From Mycolicibacterium fortuitum subsp. fortuitum (GTDB taxonomy: Bacteria; Actinomycetota; Actinomycetes; Mycobacteriales; Mycobacteriaceae): a stretch of 64,000 nt of DNA. The number at the start of each line of letters is the position of its first letter. The first letter of the stretch is position 1. A program made the position numbers and the translations under genes. Shown here one piece after another: positions 35,331 to 44,805 of this stretch. The stretch is from positions 4,898,001-4,962,000 of the forward strand of contig NZ_AP025518.1 in assembly GCF_022179545.1 (NCBI RefSeq). The letters run 5' to 3'. Below the pieces are notes generated by a model that saw only the letters and a list, made by a program, of their open reading frames with translations, did no database searches and had not been told where the DNA came from.

Positions 35331-36331
35331 GGGACAGCTCCTAGCATCCGCAGCACCTGCTCGACATTGCCGGACAACTCCCGACCGTCCGGCCCGACGA
35401 TCGAGGTGATGTTGATCGCCGGGTGTTTCTCCTGCGCAAGGTAGGACTCGTTGATGAACTTCCGCCACAGCGGATATTCGTGCTCCACCACCTGTTTTGC
35501 GCCTTTGATCGCCCCCATCGCATTCGCGCCGGAAGTAAAGGTCGGGACGAGCCAGAAACCCTTGCTGTAGATGCTGCCGACCGAGGGCAGCAGGTTGCCG
35601 ACCTCACGGGCCACGACCGTCGACCGCTCGAACCCCCGCACCCCTTCCGGGGTGAACCAGAAACTCATCTGTGGTGCCCACGTCGAGACCACTGTCGAGG
35701 TCTGCTGCATGCTGTCGATCAGGATGTCGACCGTGTCCAGATTGTCCGACAGTTCGTTGAGGTCGGTGGTCACCTGCGACACCACCCGGCGCACCTCCTC
35801 CTTCGGAGGCGTGATCCGGTTCAGCTTGACCAGGGTGTTCTGCGCCCGCTGGATGGACCCGCTACCGATGAAGTTCGCCAGATTGGCGATTGTGTCTTCC
35901 AATTGCGGTGGAGAAATCGTCTGCGCCAACGGTATTCGCGCATCTCCTGGCAACGGCGGAGCCGGCGGGCTCCCGTCGGTCGGGCGTTCCAGCGCCAGAT
36001 AGATATCGCCGAGGACCGTCGCCTGTTGCAGCACCGCGGTCACATTGGCCGGCACAGCAACCCCTTGGTCTATCCGGGCTGTCACGTCGACATGGGTGCC
36101 GGCCTCGGTCACCTTGGTGACCTCGCCCACCGTCGTGCCGTCCATGACGACCTTGGCCCGGTCCGGCAGATTGAGTACGTTGGCGAACTCGGCGACTATG
36201 TCGTAACCGTCCGACCGGCTGTGGCCCGGCAACGGGACCGAATCAACCGTCAAGGTCGATAGTGTCGAGCAGCCAGTCAGGCACACGACGCCGGAAACTG
36301 CCCCGATCAATACAGCCATTCGAATCTTCAT
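35327..36331 (-). CDS. mceE: Mce-family lipoprotein E
   Basis: 334 residues. Lipoprotein signal: MKIRMAVLIGAVSGVVCLTGC with lipobox LTGC at 18-21. MCE domain with NLPDRAKVVMDGTTVGEVTKV and QATVLGDIYLALE. This is the LprK/LprN position of mce operons. It anchors the complex to the membrane. The ATG overlaps the mceD stop by 4 bases. Confidence 0.95.
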   Translation of the reverse strand: MKIRMAVLIGAVSGVVCLTGCSTLSTLTVDSVPLPGHSRSDGYDIVAEFANVLNLPDRAKVVMDGTTVGEVTKVTEAGTHVDVTARIDQGVAVPANVTAVLQQATVLGDIYLALERPTDGSPPAPPLPGDARIPLAQTISPPQLEDTIANLANFIGSGSIQRAQNTLVKLNRITPPKEEVRRVVSQVTTDLNELSDNLDTVDILIDSMQQTSTVVSTWAPQMSFWFTPEGVRGFERSTVVAREVGNLLPSVGSIYSKGFWLVPTFTSGANAMGAIKGAKQVVEHEYPLWRKFINESYLAQEKHPAINITSIVGPDGRELSGNVEQVLRMLGAVP

Positions 36332-37464
36332 CGACGCTGAGCCTCCGTGAGGACGTACTGCAACAACGCGACATCCACCGCGTAAGGACGCCCGGCGACA
36401 TCTGCACAGCTGCCCGGCGCCGACGCGTTCATCGCGCCGCAGGCCAACAGGCCATTCGCGGTGGGTATACGGAACAGCGGCGGTCGGTACGGAAGCACGA
36501 TGAACGGGTGATTGTTGGCCCGCTTGGCGAATCCCCCTTCGGTCGCGCCAGGAGGTTCGCCATTGACGCCACTGATCCAGCGCGGCAACGGATTCAGCAT
36601 GTTGGCAATACCCTTGTAATGCGGGCTCGCAATCCGCATCAACTCACCTGTCGCATCCAGCGCAGTCTGGAACTCCGGCCCCAGTTCGATCTCGATGTCA
36701 TTGACGATGGTGATGAGGTCGACGAAGGGGGCGTCGAATTCGTACGCGCCCTCCAGCGAACTCAACGCGTTCGGTACCGCTGAGGGCAGGTCCGTGACGA
36801 TCGTCTTGATATCGGCCCGGTTGTCGCGCACCATCGAGGTGAGCTCGGCGACATTCCGGGTGATCTGCCCCAGTTGCGAGATCGCCTGGTCGGGGCTGTC
36901 AAGCAGCTGCGAGGAACGGCTCATCAACTGGTTGAGCCGGTCACCCTGGCCCGACATCGCCTGGTCGATTCCCTTCAGCGAATCGGCGATGTTCGTCGAC
37001 CCCTCGGGATTGACCGCGTTGACGAAGTCAGTGGCGGATCCGATGATTTCCGCAATGCTCAACGGAGTGGAGGTCCGATTCATCGGAATGCACTCGGCCG
37101 GGCGCAGTTTCGGCCCGTCCGTATAGTTCCCGACCAGCTCGAGTGCGCGATCCGCGAGGATCGAAGGCGACCGGGTGACCGCCCGCACCTCCTCGGGGAT
37201 CGGTCGGCCCGTATCCAGGGAGAAGACGACCTTCACATCGGAAGCACGCGGTTCGATCCGGCGTACCTCACCGATCGGATACCCCATCTGAGTGACGTGG
37301 TTGCCCACATACAGTCCGACACTGTCAGACATGATGGCGCAGTACTCGTTTGCCGAGTCCGTCGACATAGCCGACGAAATCCCACATGAGGTGGCGCCCC
37401 ATATGGAGGCGACTGCGAGGCCTGCCGTGACGACGACACGGTTTGCCCTATAGATCCATTGCAT
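36328..37464 (-). CDS. mceD: Mce-family protein D, with a cysteine after the signal segment
   Basis: 378 residues from ATG 37464 (TGATG overlap of one base with mceC). The N-terminal hydrophobic stretch VVVTAGLAVASIWGATSC ends in a cysteine; the lipobox is imperfect (ATSC), so it may also be a lipoprotein, which is not usual for MceD. MCE domain: SVGLYVGNHVTQMGYPIGEVRRIEP; later helical region and NMLNPLPRWISG. Its position in the operon is the D place. The open frame extends to 37581 without an RBS. Confidence 0.92.
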   Translation of the reverse strand: MQWIYRANRVVVTAGLAVASIWGATSCGISSAMSTDSANEYCAIMSDSVGLYVGNHVTQMGYPIGEVRRIEPRASDVKVVFSLDTGRPIPEEVRAVTRSPSILADRALELVGNYTDGPKLRPAECIPMNRTSTPLSIAEIIGSATDFVNAVNPEGSTNIADSLKGIDQAMSGQGDRLNQLMSRSSQLLDSPDQAISQLGQITRNVAELTSMVRDNRADIKTIVTDLPSAVPNALSSLEGAYEFDAPFVDLITIVNDIEIELGPEFQTALDATGELMRIASPHYKGIANMLNPLPRWISGVNGEPPGATEGGFAKRANNHPFIVLPYRPPLFRIPTANGLLACGAMNASAPGSCADVAGRPYAVDVALLQYVLTEAQRR

Positions 37465-38441
37465 CAGCAGATCTTTCCCTCGATCGGGAAGCACAGGTCG
37501 GTTGCGAGCAGTTGTGGTGGCGTGCCGCGGTTCTGGGCATCGAGGGTGTTCTGCATGCTGCCCCGGATATTCCGTAGCCATCGCACCAATACGCCGTTGC
37601 GGTCTGCGACCGTCTGGGATTCGGACAGCACCCCGCGGACCCGGTTGATGAAATCTTCGCGATGCTGGAAGTAGAAGGGGATGAGCGGGAAGATCTTGTC
37701 CACGATCTTGCCCAGGCCGACGAGGCCTCCCGCAAACCCGTCACCGTACAGAACCATGGTTTCCTCAAGAATGGCGATCCGCGAGATCAGGTACTCCAAC
37801 AGTTCGCGATTGTCGTTCATCGTCCGCAGATACTCGTTGGACATCTCGAGGATGCTCGTCAGCTGGCCGCGCTGTCTTTCCAGAACCTGGCTGACAGCGT
37901 CGCCGGCATCGATGATCTTGGCCAGGATCTCGGTATTGGAGCCGGTCAGGCCGTGCTGAATCTGGCTCAACGATTCGTTGATGGGCCGCGGCGCAACCTG
38001 ATCGGTGATCTTCGTGGCGTCAGACAGGGTCCGAATCAGGCTGTAGGGCATGGTGACCCGTTCGATCGGGATGGGTTTGCGGCCCAATGCCTGTTCACCC
38101 ATCGGCAGCAGGGTGACGAAGTACCCGCCGACCACCGTGAGCATCCGGACCTCGACTTGCGTCTGGTCGCCGATGAACACGTCATCTTTGAGAGAGAGTT
38201 GCACCCGAACTTGCTGCGGCTCAAGCGAAACACTCTTGACAGTGCCGACGTCCAGACCGGCGACTCGCACAGCGTCGCCGGAACGCACCGACGCGGCGTC
38301 ATCGGTATAGAACGTGACAAGTTGCCGGTGCGGCGGAGCGATGTACACCCAGGCGACCACTACGGCCACGACCGTTGCCAGCGCAATCGTGATCACCCCC
38401 CACCACAGCGGGTTACGCACAGCCTTCCTCACTGATTGCAT
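37464..38441 (-). CDS. mceC: Mce-family protein C
   Basis: 325 residues from ATG 38441, with AAGGTGG upstream; the longer frame to 38663 lies in mceB. N-terminal anchor (WWGVITIALATVVAVVVAWVYI), MCE domain (DDAASVRSGDAVRVAGLDVGTVKSVSL), a helical part with IINESLS-like repeats, and a C-terminal cysteine. It overlaps the end of mceB by 13 bases. A subunit of the Mce lipid-uptake hexamer. Confidence 0.93.
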   Translation of the reverse strand: MQSVRKAVRNPLWWGVITIALATVVAVVVAWVYIAPPHRQLVTFYTDDAASVRSGDAVRVAGLDVGTVKSVSLEPQQVRVQLSLKDDVFIGDQTQVEVRMLTVVGGYFVTLLPMGEQALGRKPIPIERVTMPYSLIRTLSDATKITDQVAPRPINESLSQIQHGLTGSNTEILAKIIDAGDAVSQVLERQRGQLTSILEMSNEYLRTMNDNRELLEYLISRIAILEETMVLYGDGFAGGLVGLGKIVDKIFPLIPFYFQHREDFINRVRGVLSESQTVADRNGVLVRWLRNIRGSMQNTLDAQNRGTPPQLLATDLCFPIEGKIC

Positions 38442-39460
38442 ATGACCACCTTGCGTCCGTTGAGAAGCACATCCATCGGCAACGGCAACTCGGCCGGCCC
38501 CTTCGAGCACGGGGCAGGATTGCCGTCCACCGGCGGCGGCGGAATGTTCTCCCACACCACTGGAATGCGCTTGGCCCCGTCCATCTCGTTGTAGAGATTC
38601 GTGATGGCCTTGTCGAAGGCCTTTTCCGGGTCCCATCCGGGTTTGTAACCCGGGGCAGTCCATGGTCCGCTGTCCAGTCCCATGGCAATCAGCAGGTCAT
38701 CTACTGCAGCGGTGAAAGCCGGGCCGTAAACCTGTGATTTGCGGAATTCATCCAGAACGGTCAACGTCGAATCGGTGACGATTTTGATCTGGTCGAGGAT
38801 CTTGGGCAACTGGGCTGATTTCCCGCGCACGCCCTCCGCCACCGTCTTCAGATTGTTCAGGATCGTCGAGATCACCGCTTCTCGATCCGAGACCAGACCC
38901 GTCAAGCGTTTGATGCTGTCCAGCATCGGTCCCAGACCGTCTCCATCGCCGGCCAGGAAGGTGGCCACGTTGTCGGTGAAGGTGTTGATCTCGGCGGGGT
39001 CCAACTTCGCCAGGACCGGCTGCAGACCGTTGAACAACACCGTGACATCGAACGAAGGGATCGTCATCGATGTCGGAATGCTGGTCAGTTGGTCGGGCGC
39101 ATCGCCTGCAGCGGCGTCGGAGACGTCGATGTAGCGCAAGCCGGTGAGCGCCTGGAACTTCACCGCCACACGGCTCACCGGCACGATGCTGTAGCGGCGT
39201 TCCATCGTGAATTGGACTTTCGCGACAGTTCGGCCGTCCGACCGGTCGAGTGCAAGCGATTGCACCTTGCCCACCCGCACACCGCGGACCCGAACATCGG
39301 CCCCTTCGTGAAGACCCGAGACATCGGAGAATTCGGCGCTGAAGCTGCGCGTTTCACCTGCAACTGGCTGCCTGATCACATTCGAGATCACAACCAGCAG
39401 AAGACCGCTGACCACGAGAGCGATGGCGAACTTCCACAGCGCGCCCAGTTGTTTCCTCAT
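38429..39460 (-). CDS. mceB: Mce-family protein B
   Basis: 343 residues. TM anchor FAIALVVSGLLLVVISNVI, MCE domain (FSDVSGLHEGADVRVRGVRVGKVQSLAL), then helices and a C-terminal CSKGPAELPLPMDVLLNG. The ATG overlaps the mceA stop by 4 bases. A subunit of the lipid-transport tube; the C-terminal disulphide-type cysteines are usual in MceB. Confidence 0.94.
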   Translation of the reverse strand: MRKQLGALWKFAIALVVSGLLLVVISNVIRQPVAGETRSFSAEFSDVSGLHEGADVRVRGVRVGKVQSLALDRSDGRTVAKVQFTMERRYSIVPVSRVAVKFQALTGLRYIDVSDAAAGDAPDQLTSIPTSMTIPSFDVTVLFNGLQPVLAKLDPAEINTFTDNVATFLAGDGDGLGPMLDSIKRLTGLVSDREAVISTILNNLKTVAEGVRGKSAQLPKILDQIKIVTDSTLTVLDEFRKSQVYGPAFTAAVDDLLIAMGLDSGPWTAPGYKPGWDPEKAFDKAITNLYNEMDGAKRIPVVWENIPPPPVDGNPAPCSKGPAELPLPMDVLLNGRKVVICNQ

Positions 39461-40599
39461 TGAATATCTCCGAGCATGACGTTCAGTGGCGCGGCGACTC
39501 CGGGCAGCTGATCCAATACGACGCGTACCTGCAGGGCATGCTGGTCCCCCGAGCCTGCATACATGCGTTCCAGGCGCGAGCGCAGCTCACCCAACTTGTC
39601 CCCGAGATCCACCGGGTTGACCAGACGGGGCACCACGTCGGCCATGACGCGGACCTGATCTACCACGGGGAAAAGGTCAAATGTGTGTGACCCCTCCAGG
39701 TCTCCCATCTTGGAGAACAGGTCGTACTTCGCTCCCTTGAAGTACTCGCGGAGGCGTCCGAAGATGAACTTGTCCGGATTGGCGGCCAAATCGTCGATTG
39801 CCGAGTTGAAGTAGTCCACTTTCTCTTGGCTGTAGTACTTCAGGTACGGGTTCTGGGCGCGCGCTTCTTCGGGATCGAAATGCACGCCGGACGCGTTCCA
39901 GATGTAGCCCTGGCCGGCGCTGATCGCCCCGTCGAGAAATGAGGGCAGACCAACGCTGATGGCCGCGGTGTTTCGCAGCAGCTGCTCGGTACTGACGGTC
40001 TGGACGTCGGTCACCGCCCTCGAGACCAGAATCATCGTTTCGAACAGCGGATTCAGCGCGTCCGTGTACCGCGTGGCGCGATCCACGACGCTGATCAACT
40101 GAGGCGTGATCACATCGTGCGACAGCTCACCCAGCCGGTACAGCAGGGTCTGCAAGGTGAAGTTCCCCGTCGGCGTCACGCTGATCGACGAGCCGTTGCG
40201 CAAAACCTCGCCGTGGTCGGCGGGAACCAGATTGATACCGGTGATACCGAAATAGTTGGCGGGCCGGAAGTCGATTGCGACCGCGTCGGTCAGTCCCTTG
40301 GTCGGCCCGGATTCGAGGTCGACATTCAAGCGCACGCGACTGTCGGGCAGCTTCGAAATATTCTTAACCTCACCGACTTTGAGGCCATAGAGGATGACGG
40401 AAGTACCGTCGTCGACGCCCTGCCCCACATACGGCGTATCGATGGCTACGGAGATGGTGTCCTTGGCCGGCCGACCGGACGGATTGATCACCGTGTAATA
40501 CAGCAGGACTGCCAGTACACAGAACAGCACGAATCCGGCACCGATCCAGGTCAGAATGCGGTCATGCCTGCGTTCGTCCACGCGAAGTAGCGTCGTCAT
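39457..40599 (-). CDS. mceA: Mce-family protein A
   Basis: 380 residues. TM anchor TWIGAGFVLFCVLAVLLYYTVI and an MCE domain (DTPYVGQGVDDGTSVILYGLKVGEVKNI), followed by a long helical part. First mce gene after the two permease genes (12-base gap). It determines substrate uptake in the hexameric complex. Family number (mce1-8) cannot be decided by sight; it is not the cholesterol mce4 set by its context. Confidence 0.95.
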   Translation of the reverse strand: MTTLLRVDERRHDRILTWIGAGFVLFCVLAVLLYYTVINPSGRPAKDTISVAIDTPYVGQGVDDGTSVILYGLKVGEVKNISKLPDSRVRLNVDLESGPTKGLTDAVAIDFRPANYFGITGINLVPADHGEVLRNGSSISVTPTGNFTLQTLLYRLGELSHDVITPQLISVVDRATRYTDALNPLFETMILVSRAVTDVQTVSTEQLLRNTAAISVGLPSFLDGAISAGQGYIWNASGVHFDPEEARAQNPYLKYYSQEKVDYFNSAIDDLAANPDKFIFGRLREYFKGAKYDLFSKMGDLEGSHTFDLFPVVDQVRVMADVVPRLVNPVDLGDKLGELRSRLERMYAGSGDQHALQVRVVLDQLPGVAAPLNVMLGDIQ

Positions 40600-40611
40600 C
40601 GTCCCAATCCC

Positions 40612-41490
40612 CTACCCGGTGAACACGAACGTTGGTTGCAGGCCCCAAAATGCCACCGTGAGGCTGAAGTCCAGGACGACAATGGCCACCAAGCTCGCCC
40701 GCACCGCACGGCCCGATGCCACACCCACACCGACGGGGCCTCCCGAGGCGAAATATCCGTAATAGCAGTGGATTATCGTCACGGCAGCACAGAAAATGGC
40801 GGCCTTCACCGTGGAGTACACAAGATCCGTCGGCGACAGGAACTGCACGAAATAGTGTTGATAGGTGCCCTCAGGCGCGGCATAGAACACGGTGATCATC
40901 GCATTGGAGATGGCAAAGCTGCCCAGCAACGCGAGAGCAAATCCGGGGATCACGATTATCAGCGAACCGAGAACTCGCGTCCCTGCGACATAGGGCAGTG
41001 CCCGCAAGCCCATCGCTTCGGTAGCGTCGATTTCCTCGGCGATGCGCATCGAGCCGATCTCCGCGGTCATTCGAGCGCCGGCCTGGGCGGTGAAAGCGAT
41101 GCCGGTAACCACCGGGGCCATTTCCCGGACGTTGGCCAAGCCGCCGACCACCCCCGACAGTGCACCAAAGCCCAGAAGATTCAACGTCGCCCAGGCTTCG
41201 ATCGCGACCGAAGCGCCGATCGCGACACCGAGGATCATCAGGACGCTGATCACCCCGCCGTCGACGACCAGAGAGCCTCGGCCGAACGACAGACTGATCA
41301 TCCGAGCCAATGTCTCTTTGCGGTAGTGCTTGACGGTGACAGGCAGGTAGTACAGGATTTGGCCGGCGAACAGCAGGGCACCGCCCATCCGATGTAGCGG
41401 AGCCTGAACGGTCTTGAGCGATCTTTCGAGGAACCGAAACTGGTTGAAGTATCGGGAAGGTGCGGCTGATCCCGCCTGCTCGTCAAGCAC
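40612..41490 (-). CDS. yrbEB: YrbE-type permease B (MlaE family)
   Basis: 292 residues from GTG 41490, one base overlap with yrbEA. MlaE-like integral membrane protein: VAIGASVAIEAWATLNLLGFGALSG, GARMTAEIGSMRIAEEIDATEAMGLRALPYV (the conserved cytoplasmic coupling segment with the EID motif), and several TM helices. Heterodimer with YrbEA under an ATPase (MkaA/MceG-like) not encoded here. Confidence 0.95.
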   Translation of the reverse strand: MLDEQAGSAAPSRYFNQFRFLERSLKTVQAPLHRMGGALLFAGQILYYLPVTVKHYRKETLARMISLSFGRGSLVVDGGVISVLMILGVAIGASVAIEAWATLNLLGFGALSGVVGGLANVREMAPVVTGIAFTAQAGARMTAEIGSMRIAEEIDATEAMGLRALPYVAGTRVLGSLIIVIPGFALALLGSFAISNAMITVFYAAPEGTYQHYFVQFLSPTDLVYSTVKAAIFCAAVTIIHCYYGYFASGGPVGVGVASGRAVRASLVAIVVLDFSLTVAFWGLQPTFVFTG

Positions 41491-42470
41491 TATGCCACCG
41501 CCATCGGGAAGAACATGGCCTGAATCTGTGTGATCACCAGGTTTGCGATCACGATGCCGACGACGTTGACGACGACGGATGCGTTCACCGCGTCGGCCAC
41601 ACCGCGCGGACCGCCCTTGGCCTCAATACCTTTCAGCGATGACACGATTGCCACGATCGCCGCGAACACCACCGCTTTTCCGATCGCGAACCAGACATCG
41701 ACGATCTTGGCGAACGCCCCGAACGAAGCCCAGAAGCTGCCGCTGGTCACATCGCTGACCGTGACAGCCAAGAGAAACGACGCAGCCACGGCCGAAGCGA
41801 TGATCACGGCCGTCAGTACCGGAGCCAGGATGATCAGGGCCAGGAACCGCGGCACCACCAGAGTCCGGACCGGGTCCACGCCCATCACCCGGAACGCGTC
41901 CAGCTCTTCGCGAATCGCCCGGGCCCCGAGGTCAGATGCGATCGCTGAGGCTGCCGCGCCGCCCATCAACAATCCCGCCGTCATCGGGGCACCTTGGCGG
42001 ACGATACCGACGCCGCTCGCGGCGCCGACGATCGATGCCGCGCCCACCTGGTTGATCAGACCCGCCGTCTGGACCGCCACAATTCCGCCGATCGGGACTG
42101 CCATCAACAGAGCCGGCAATGCGGTGACCTTGTACAGCGCCCAACACTGATGAGTGATCTCCCCACCCGGCAAGCGCAGCGACACCGCATCTTGGACCAT
42201 GTACCTGATCACCGATGCCGACAGCAGCACCGCACGGCCTACCGTGTGGACGCTTTCGATCGGGCGCTTCGCCAAACGCCGAAGCAGCGTGTGTAGCCGG
42301 TCGAGAATCGGCTTGGTCACCGACGCACCTCGATGCAGTCCGGATCGGACAGGGCCCGACGGCGCTGCCCGATCCGCGTCGGCTTCGACGCGACGTTCGC
42401 TTACGTTCGTGACTGCCATCTGTTTGCTGACTCGTTCCTTTGATGTGCTTGCCGGGGCCGTTCCACTCAT
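41490..42470 (-). CDS. yrbEA: YrbE-type permease A (MlaE family)
   Basis: 326 residues with a long N-terminal extension. Conserved coupling segment SAIASDLGARAIREELDAFRVMGVDPVRTLVVPRF and five to six TM helices. Lipid permease subunit of the Mce system. No Shine-Dalgarno before ATG 42470; ATG 42419 (MAVTNVSERR) has AAAGGA upstream and could be the true start. First gene of the operon. Confidence 0.94.
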   Translation of the reverse strand: MSGTAPASTSKERVSKQMAVTNVSERRVEADADRAAPSGPVRSGLHRGASVTKPILDRLHTLLRRLAKRPIESVHTVGRAVLLSASVIRYMVQDAVSLRLPGGEITHQCWALYKVTALPALLMAVPIGGIVAVQTAGLINQVGAASIVGAASGVGIVRQGAPMTAGLLMGGAAASAIASDLGARAIREELDAFRVMGVDPVRTLVVPRFLALIILAPVLTAVIIASAVAASFLLAVTVSDVTSGSFWASFGAFAKIVDVWFAIGKAVVFAAIVAIVSSLKGIEAKGGPRGVADAVNASVVVNVVGIVIANLVITQIQAMFFPMAVA

Positions 42471-42847
42471 GTGATGTACGCGGCTGTCGCGTTTGACTGT
42501 GATAGCCCTCTCAATCGCTGCGAGGATCTTACATCACTGAATTGTCAGATTTCCAGTGGCCAGCCGGATCCGATGTCAAGCCGACCGAAGGCCTACTACG
42601 GTTGGTTTAATGATCACTACCTGCGATGATGTTCGTCCTACACAAGCTCAGGTCGCCGGGTGTCCAACCGCTCGGCAAGTCCCTTTGTCAGGGCATAGTC
42701 AGATAAGTGACACTGATTGTTGGCAGATATCACCATCGGCCGTCGGCGCGGACTCCTCACAGCTGCCGTCGCTCGATGACACCACCGTAGCGGTGAAAAT
42801 TTGCCGAAAACCGCACATGGCCGCCTCGGCTGGCGCACCCGAATGAG
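42471..42847. other. Intergenic region upstream of the mce operon
   Basis: 377 bases without a credible gene, between the yrbEA start and the stop of the CAP-domain gene. CTTACAT (42528-42534) and TTGTCAG (42542-42548) resemble half-sites of the second operator but are spaced by 7 instead of 6 bases. AT content rises here, fitting a promoter. Confidence 0.55.
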
Positions 42848-43312
42848 TCAGTCGCCGGCCAATACGATCGCAGCCGCGGTATTTCCGGTATTGGCGTCGG
42901 TGAGCACGTCGGCCCCGTACCGGGTGTACGTGCAATCGGGAATGGTGTCCCAGCCAAACAGCGCCGCTCCGTAGATCGCCTTCTGCTCGGCGTCGGGGAA
43001 CTTCTGGGTACTGGCAAAACCGGCCAGCAATTTGGCCTTGCCTGCGGCATAGGACAATTGACGCAACATCGGCATCGGATCCTCCATCGGCTGGAACCGT
43101 GCCGTGCGATTGGCGTAGTTCTGCGTCTCGAGGTTGGCGCGCTGGGCAACGCCTTCGAGCACCGGGTCAGATTGCAGCGCCGGGCAACCGCCTCGTTTCG
43201 CAGCGATCGCCGATCTCAGATCACCGGTCGGATCCGCGGAGGCCGCGGGAGCCAAGATGACCGCAGCTGCCGCGGTCATCATCGCGACAAAAGTGATACG
43301 CCGAGACGCCAT
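42848..43312 (-). CDS. Secreted CAP-domain-like protein
   Basis: 154 residues from ATG 43312. Signal peptide MASRRITFVAMMTAAAAVILAPAASA, then LRSAIAAKRGGCPALQSDPVLEGVAQRANLETQNYAN, the alpha-helical start of CAP/SCP-like proteins, and YTRYGADVLTD at the C-terminus; two cysteines probably pair. Exported, function unknown, found widely in mycobacteria. It is placed upstream of the mce operon but separated from it by 377 bases. Confidence 0.7.
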   Translation of the reverse strand: MASRRITFVAMMTAAAAVILAPAASADPTGDLRSAIAAKRGGCPALQSDPVLEGVAQRANLETQNYANRTARFQPMEDPMPMLRQLSYAAGKAKLLAGFASTQKFPDAEQKAIYGAALFGWDTIPDCTYTRYGADVLTDANTGNTAAAIVLAGD

Positions 43313-43375
43313 CTCAGTCCGCCTTACACAGAATCGATACTCAAACACCGCGAACATAGAACACCCGAGAGATAT

Positions 43376-43395
43376 CTGACAAGAGCCCTAGCCAG
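43376..43395. promoter_or_regulatory. Degenerate match to the second operator type
   Basis: CTGACAA-GAGCCC-TAGCCAG: the left half is exact, the right half 4 of 7. It lies between the divergent genes 43312 (minus) and 43449 (plus). Confidence 0.3.
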
Positions 43396-43448
43396 ATTGC
43401 CCCGACGCTTAGTAGGGTCTGGAAAAACGTTGATCCCTAGGAGTAGTC

Positions 43449-43988
43449 GTGGCATTTGCGCCTTATCTGTCCAGTTGCAGGTTCGCGCAGCGGGCGACTC
43501 GATTCGCCAGTCGACTTGCGGTGGTGGCGCTCGCATTCTCCATGTGCTCCGTGGCCGCGGCCGTCAACGGTGCCGAATCTCGCGCCGACGTGGGCGATTT
43601 GGGTGCGCCGCCCGCTGATTCGGACGTCAAGCAGACCCTTACCGATCTTTACAATGCGGGCCATCCCCCGGACTGGCAGATCGATGTCCAAATCGTCGGC
43701 CCGGTCCTCGTCGGACAACCGACCATGCACCCCAACCCCCCGCCGGATCCCTGGTGTGTCCGCTGCGGCTACCCGGACCAAGGCGCCAGCCTGATGTATC
43801 CGGTCTTCGCGACCGCATCAGTGACATCCACCCAGGGCCTGGTGTCGAGCGCGCTGCCCTCCAGCAGTGTTGTCCACACGACCTCGACGATGTACAACGG
43901 CACGCCGTGCCCGGGCGAGACAGTCGCGCAGTACTGCCCGACATACTTCTTCTACCGCGACGGTGCAGGTAGGTGGCAGGTCGCCTGA
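43449..43988 (+). CDS. Secreted protein of unknown function
   Basis: 179 residues from GTG 43449. A long signal segment (LAVVALAFSMCSVAAAVNGAESRAD), then TLTDLYNAGHPPDWQIDVQIVGPV, a proline-rich stretch with a CxxC-like CVRCG, and a C-terminal CPTYFFYRDGAGRWQVA. I do not recognise the family. The exported character and cysteines suggest a folded extracellular protein. A hairpin overlaps its stop codon. Confidence 0.65.
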   Translation: MAFAPYLSSCRFAQRATRFASRLAVVALAFSMCSVAAAVNGAESRADVGDLGAPPADSDVKQTLTDLYNAGHPPDWQIDVQIVGPVLVGQPTMHPNPPPDPWCVRCGYPDQGASLMYPVFATASVTSTQGLVSSALPSSSVVHTTSTMYNGTPCPGETVAQYCPTYFFYRDGAGRWQVA

Positions 43989-43997
43989 GGCGACCTG
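43977..43997. terminator. Hairpin overlapping the stop codon
   Basis: CAGGTCGCC-TGA-GGCGACCTG; the loop is the stop codon of 43449-43988. A second small stem follows (GCGCCGG/CCGGCGC, about 44006-44025). A weak terminator candidate. Confidence 0.4.
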
Positions 43998-44109
43998 GCC
44001 TGTGAGCGCCGGGCCTTCCGGCGCCACACATCCACAGGCCGAGTGCACCGACCATCAACCGCGTGAGGGCAGTAGGACACCCCGGTCCTCACTTACACGA
44101 CGCAAGGCG

Positions 44110-44733
44110 CTACTGGTCACAAACCCGTGAGCGCTCAATCTGACTGGCCCAGCGTTTGACTCGCTGCTGCGACGGACCGTACACCCACGCCGTGTTGCGG
44201 GCCCGGATTCCGACGCCGACGTTGGAGAGTTCCTGCCACAGCCGGTAGAAGGGCTCGCCCTGGTAAATCGGGAAGTACATGTCGCCGGCGAAGTCCTGAC
44301 TGATCGTCAGGGCAGTCGTCCGCGGCGTGAGGAACGCGACGGCCTGCTCGACGTTGGTCGCAACATTGTCGGCCTGTGCCTGAATGGTACCCACGGTCCA
44401 ATCATTGTTGGCCTGAAGAAGATTGAATCCGAACTTGTCCATCTGGTCCCGTAAGTCGTGATATCGCGCATTGAACCACTGACACATTTCGCGCTCAGCG
44501 TTGATGTCAGCGTCGGTCACGTTCTTTCGGGTCTGATCGTATGGATAAGGAAACTGCGGGGCCCAGTTACTGGCGGTCGGGACGAACTCGGGCATCAGCG
44601 GCGGAGGAGGGTCGGACGGATCCGCGCTCGCCGGTGATCCAATCGCGATGCTGGCCGCCGCCACACTCACCAAACAGGAGAGCGCTCCGAATGCGCGGCG
44701 CCTGACACCGGTCCGTCGTGGCCGATCATTCAT
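44110..44733 (-). CDS. Secreted protein of unknown function
   Basis: 207 residues from ATG 44733 with GGAGG upstream; the frame reaches 44775 without support. Signal peptide RAFGALSCLVSVAAASIAIGSPASADP, a proline-rich linker (DPPPPLMPEF), and a helical domain (ADINAEREMCQWFNARYHDLRDQMDKFGFNLLQANNDW...AVAFLTPRTTALTISQDFAG). No family recognised. It may work with neighbouring exported proteins near the mce locus, but nothing in the sequence proves this. Confidence 0.7.
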   Translation of the reverse strand: MNDRPRRTGVRRRAFGALSCLVSVAAASIAIGSPASADPSDPPPPLMPEFVPTASNWAPQFPYPYDQTRKNVTDADINAEREMCQWFNARYHDLRDQMDKFGFNLLQANNDWTVGTIQAQADNVATNVEQAVAFLTPRTTALTISQDFAGDMYFPIYQGEPFYRLWQELSNVGVGIRARNTAWVYGPSQQRVKRWASQIERSRVCDQ

Positions 44734-44805
44734 CGTGTCCTCCGAAGATGTTTTGCTGCAAGATGTTTCGTTCATTGCGTCTGCGAGAGAAACGACGTGG
44801 CTTGG

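Noticed and set aside
42528..42548. A full second-type operator before the mce operon
   Set aside because: The half-sites CTTACAT and TTGTCAG are 7 bases apart, not 6, and the left half has one mismatch; kept only as a weak hint.
42699..42725. GTCA-N6-TGAC dyad upstream of the CAP gene stop
   Set aside because: The half-sites point the opposite way to the CTGACAT operator and it lies outside a clear promoter.
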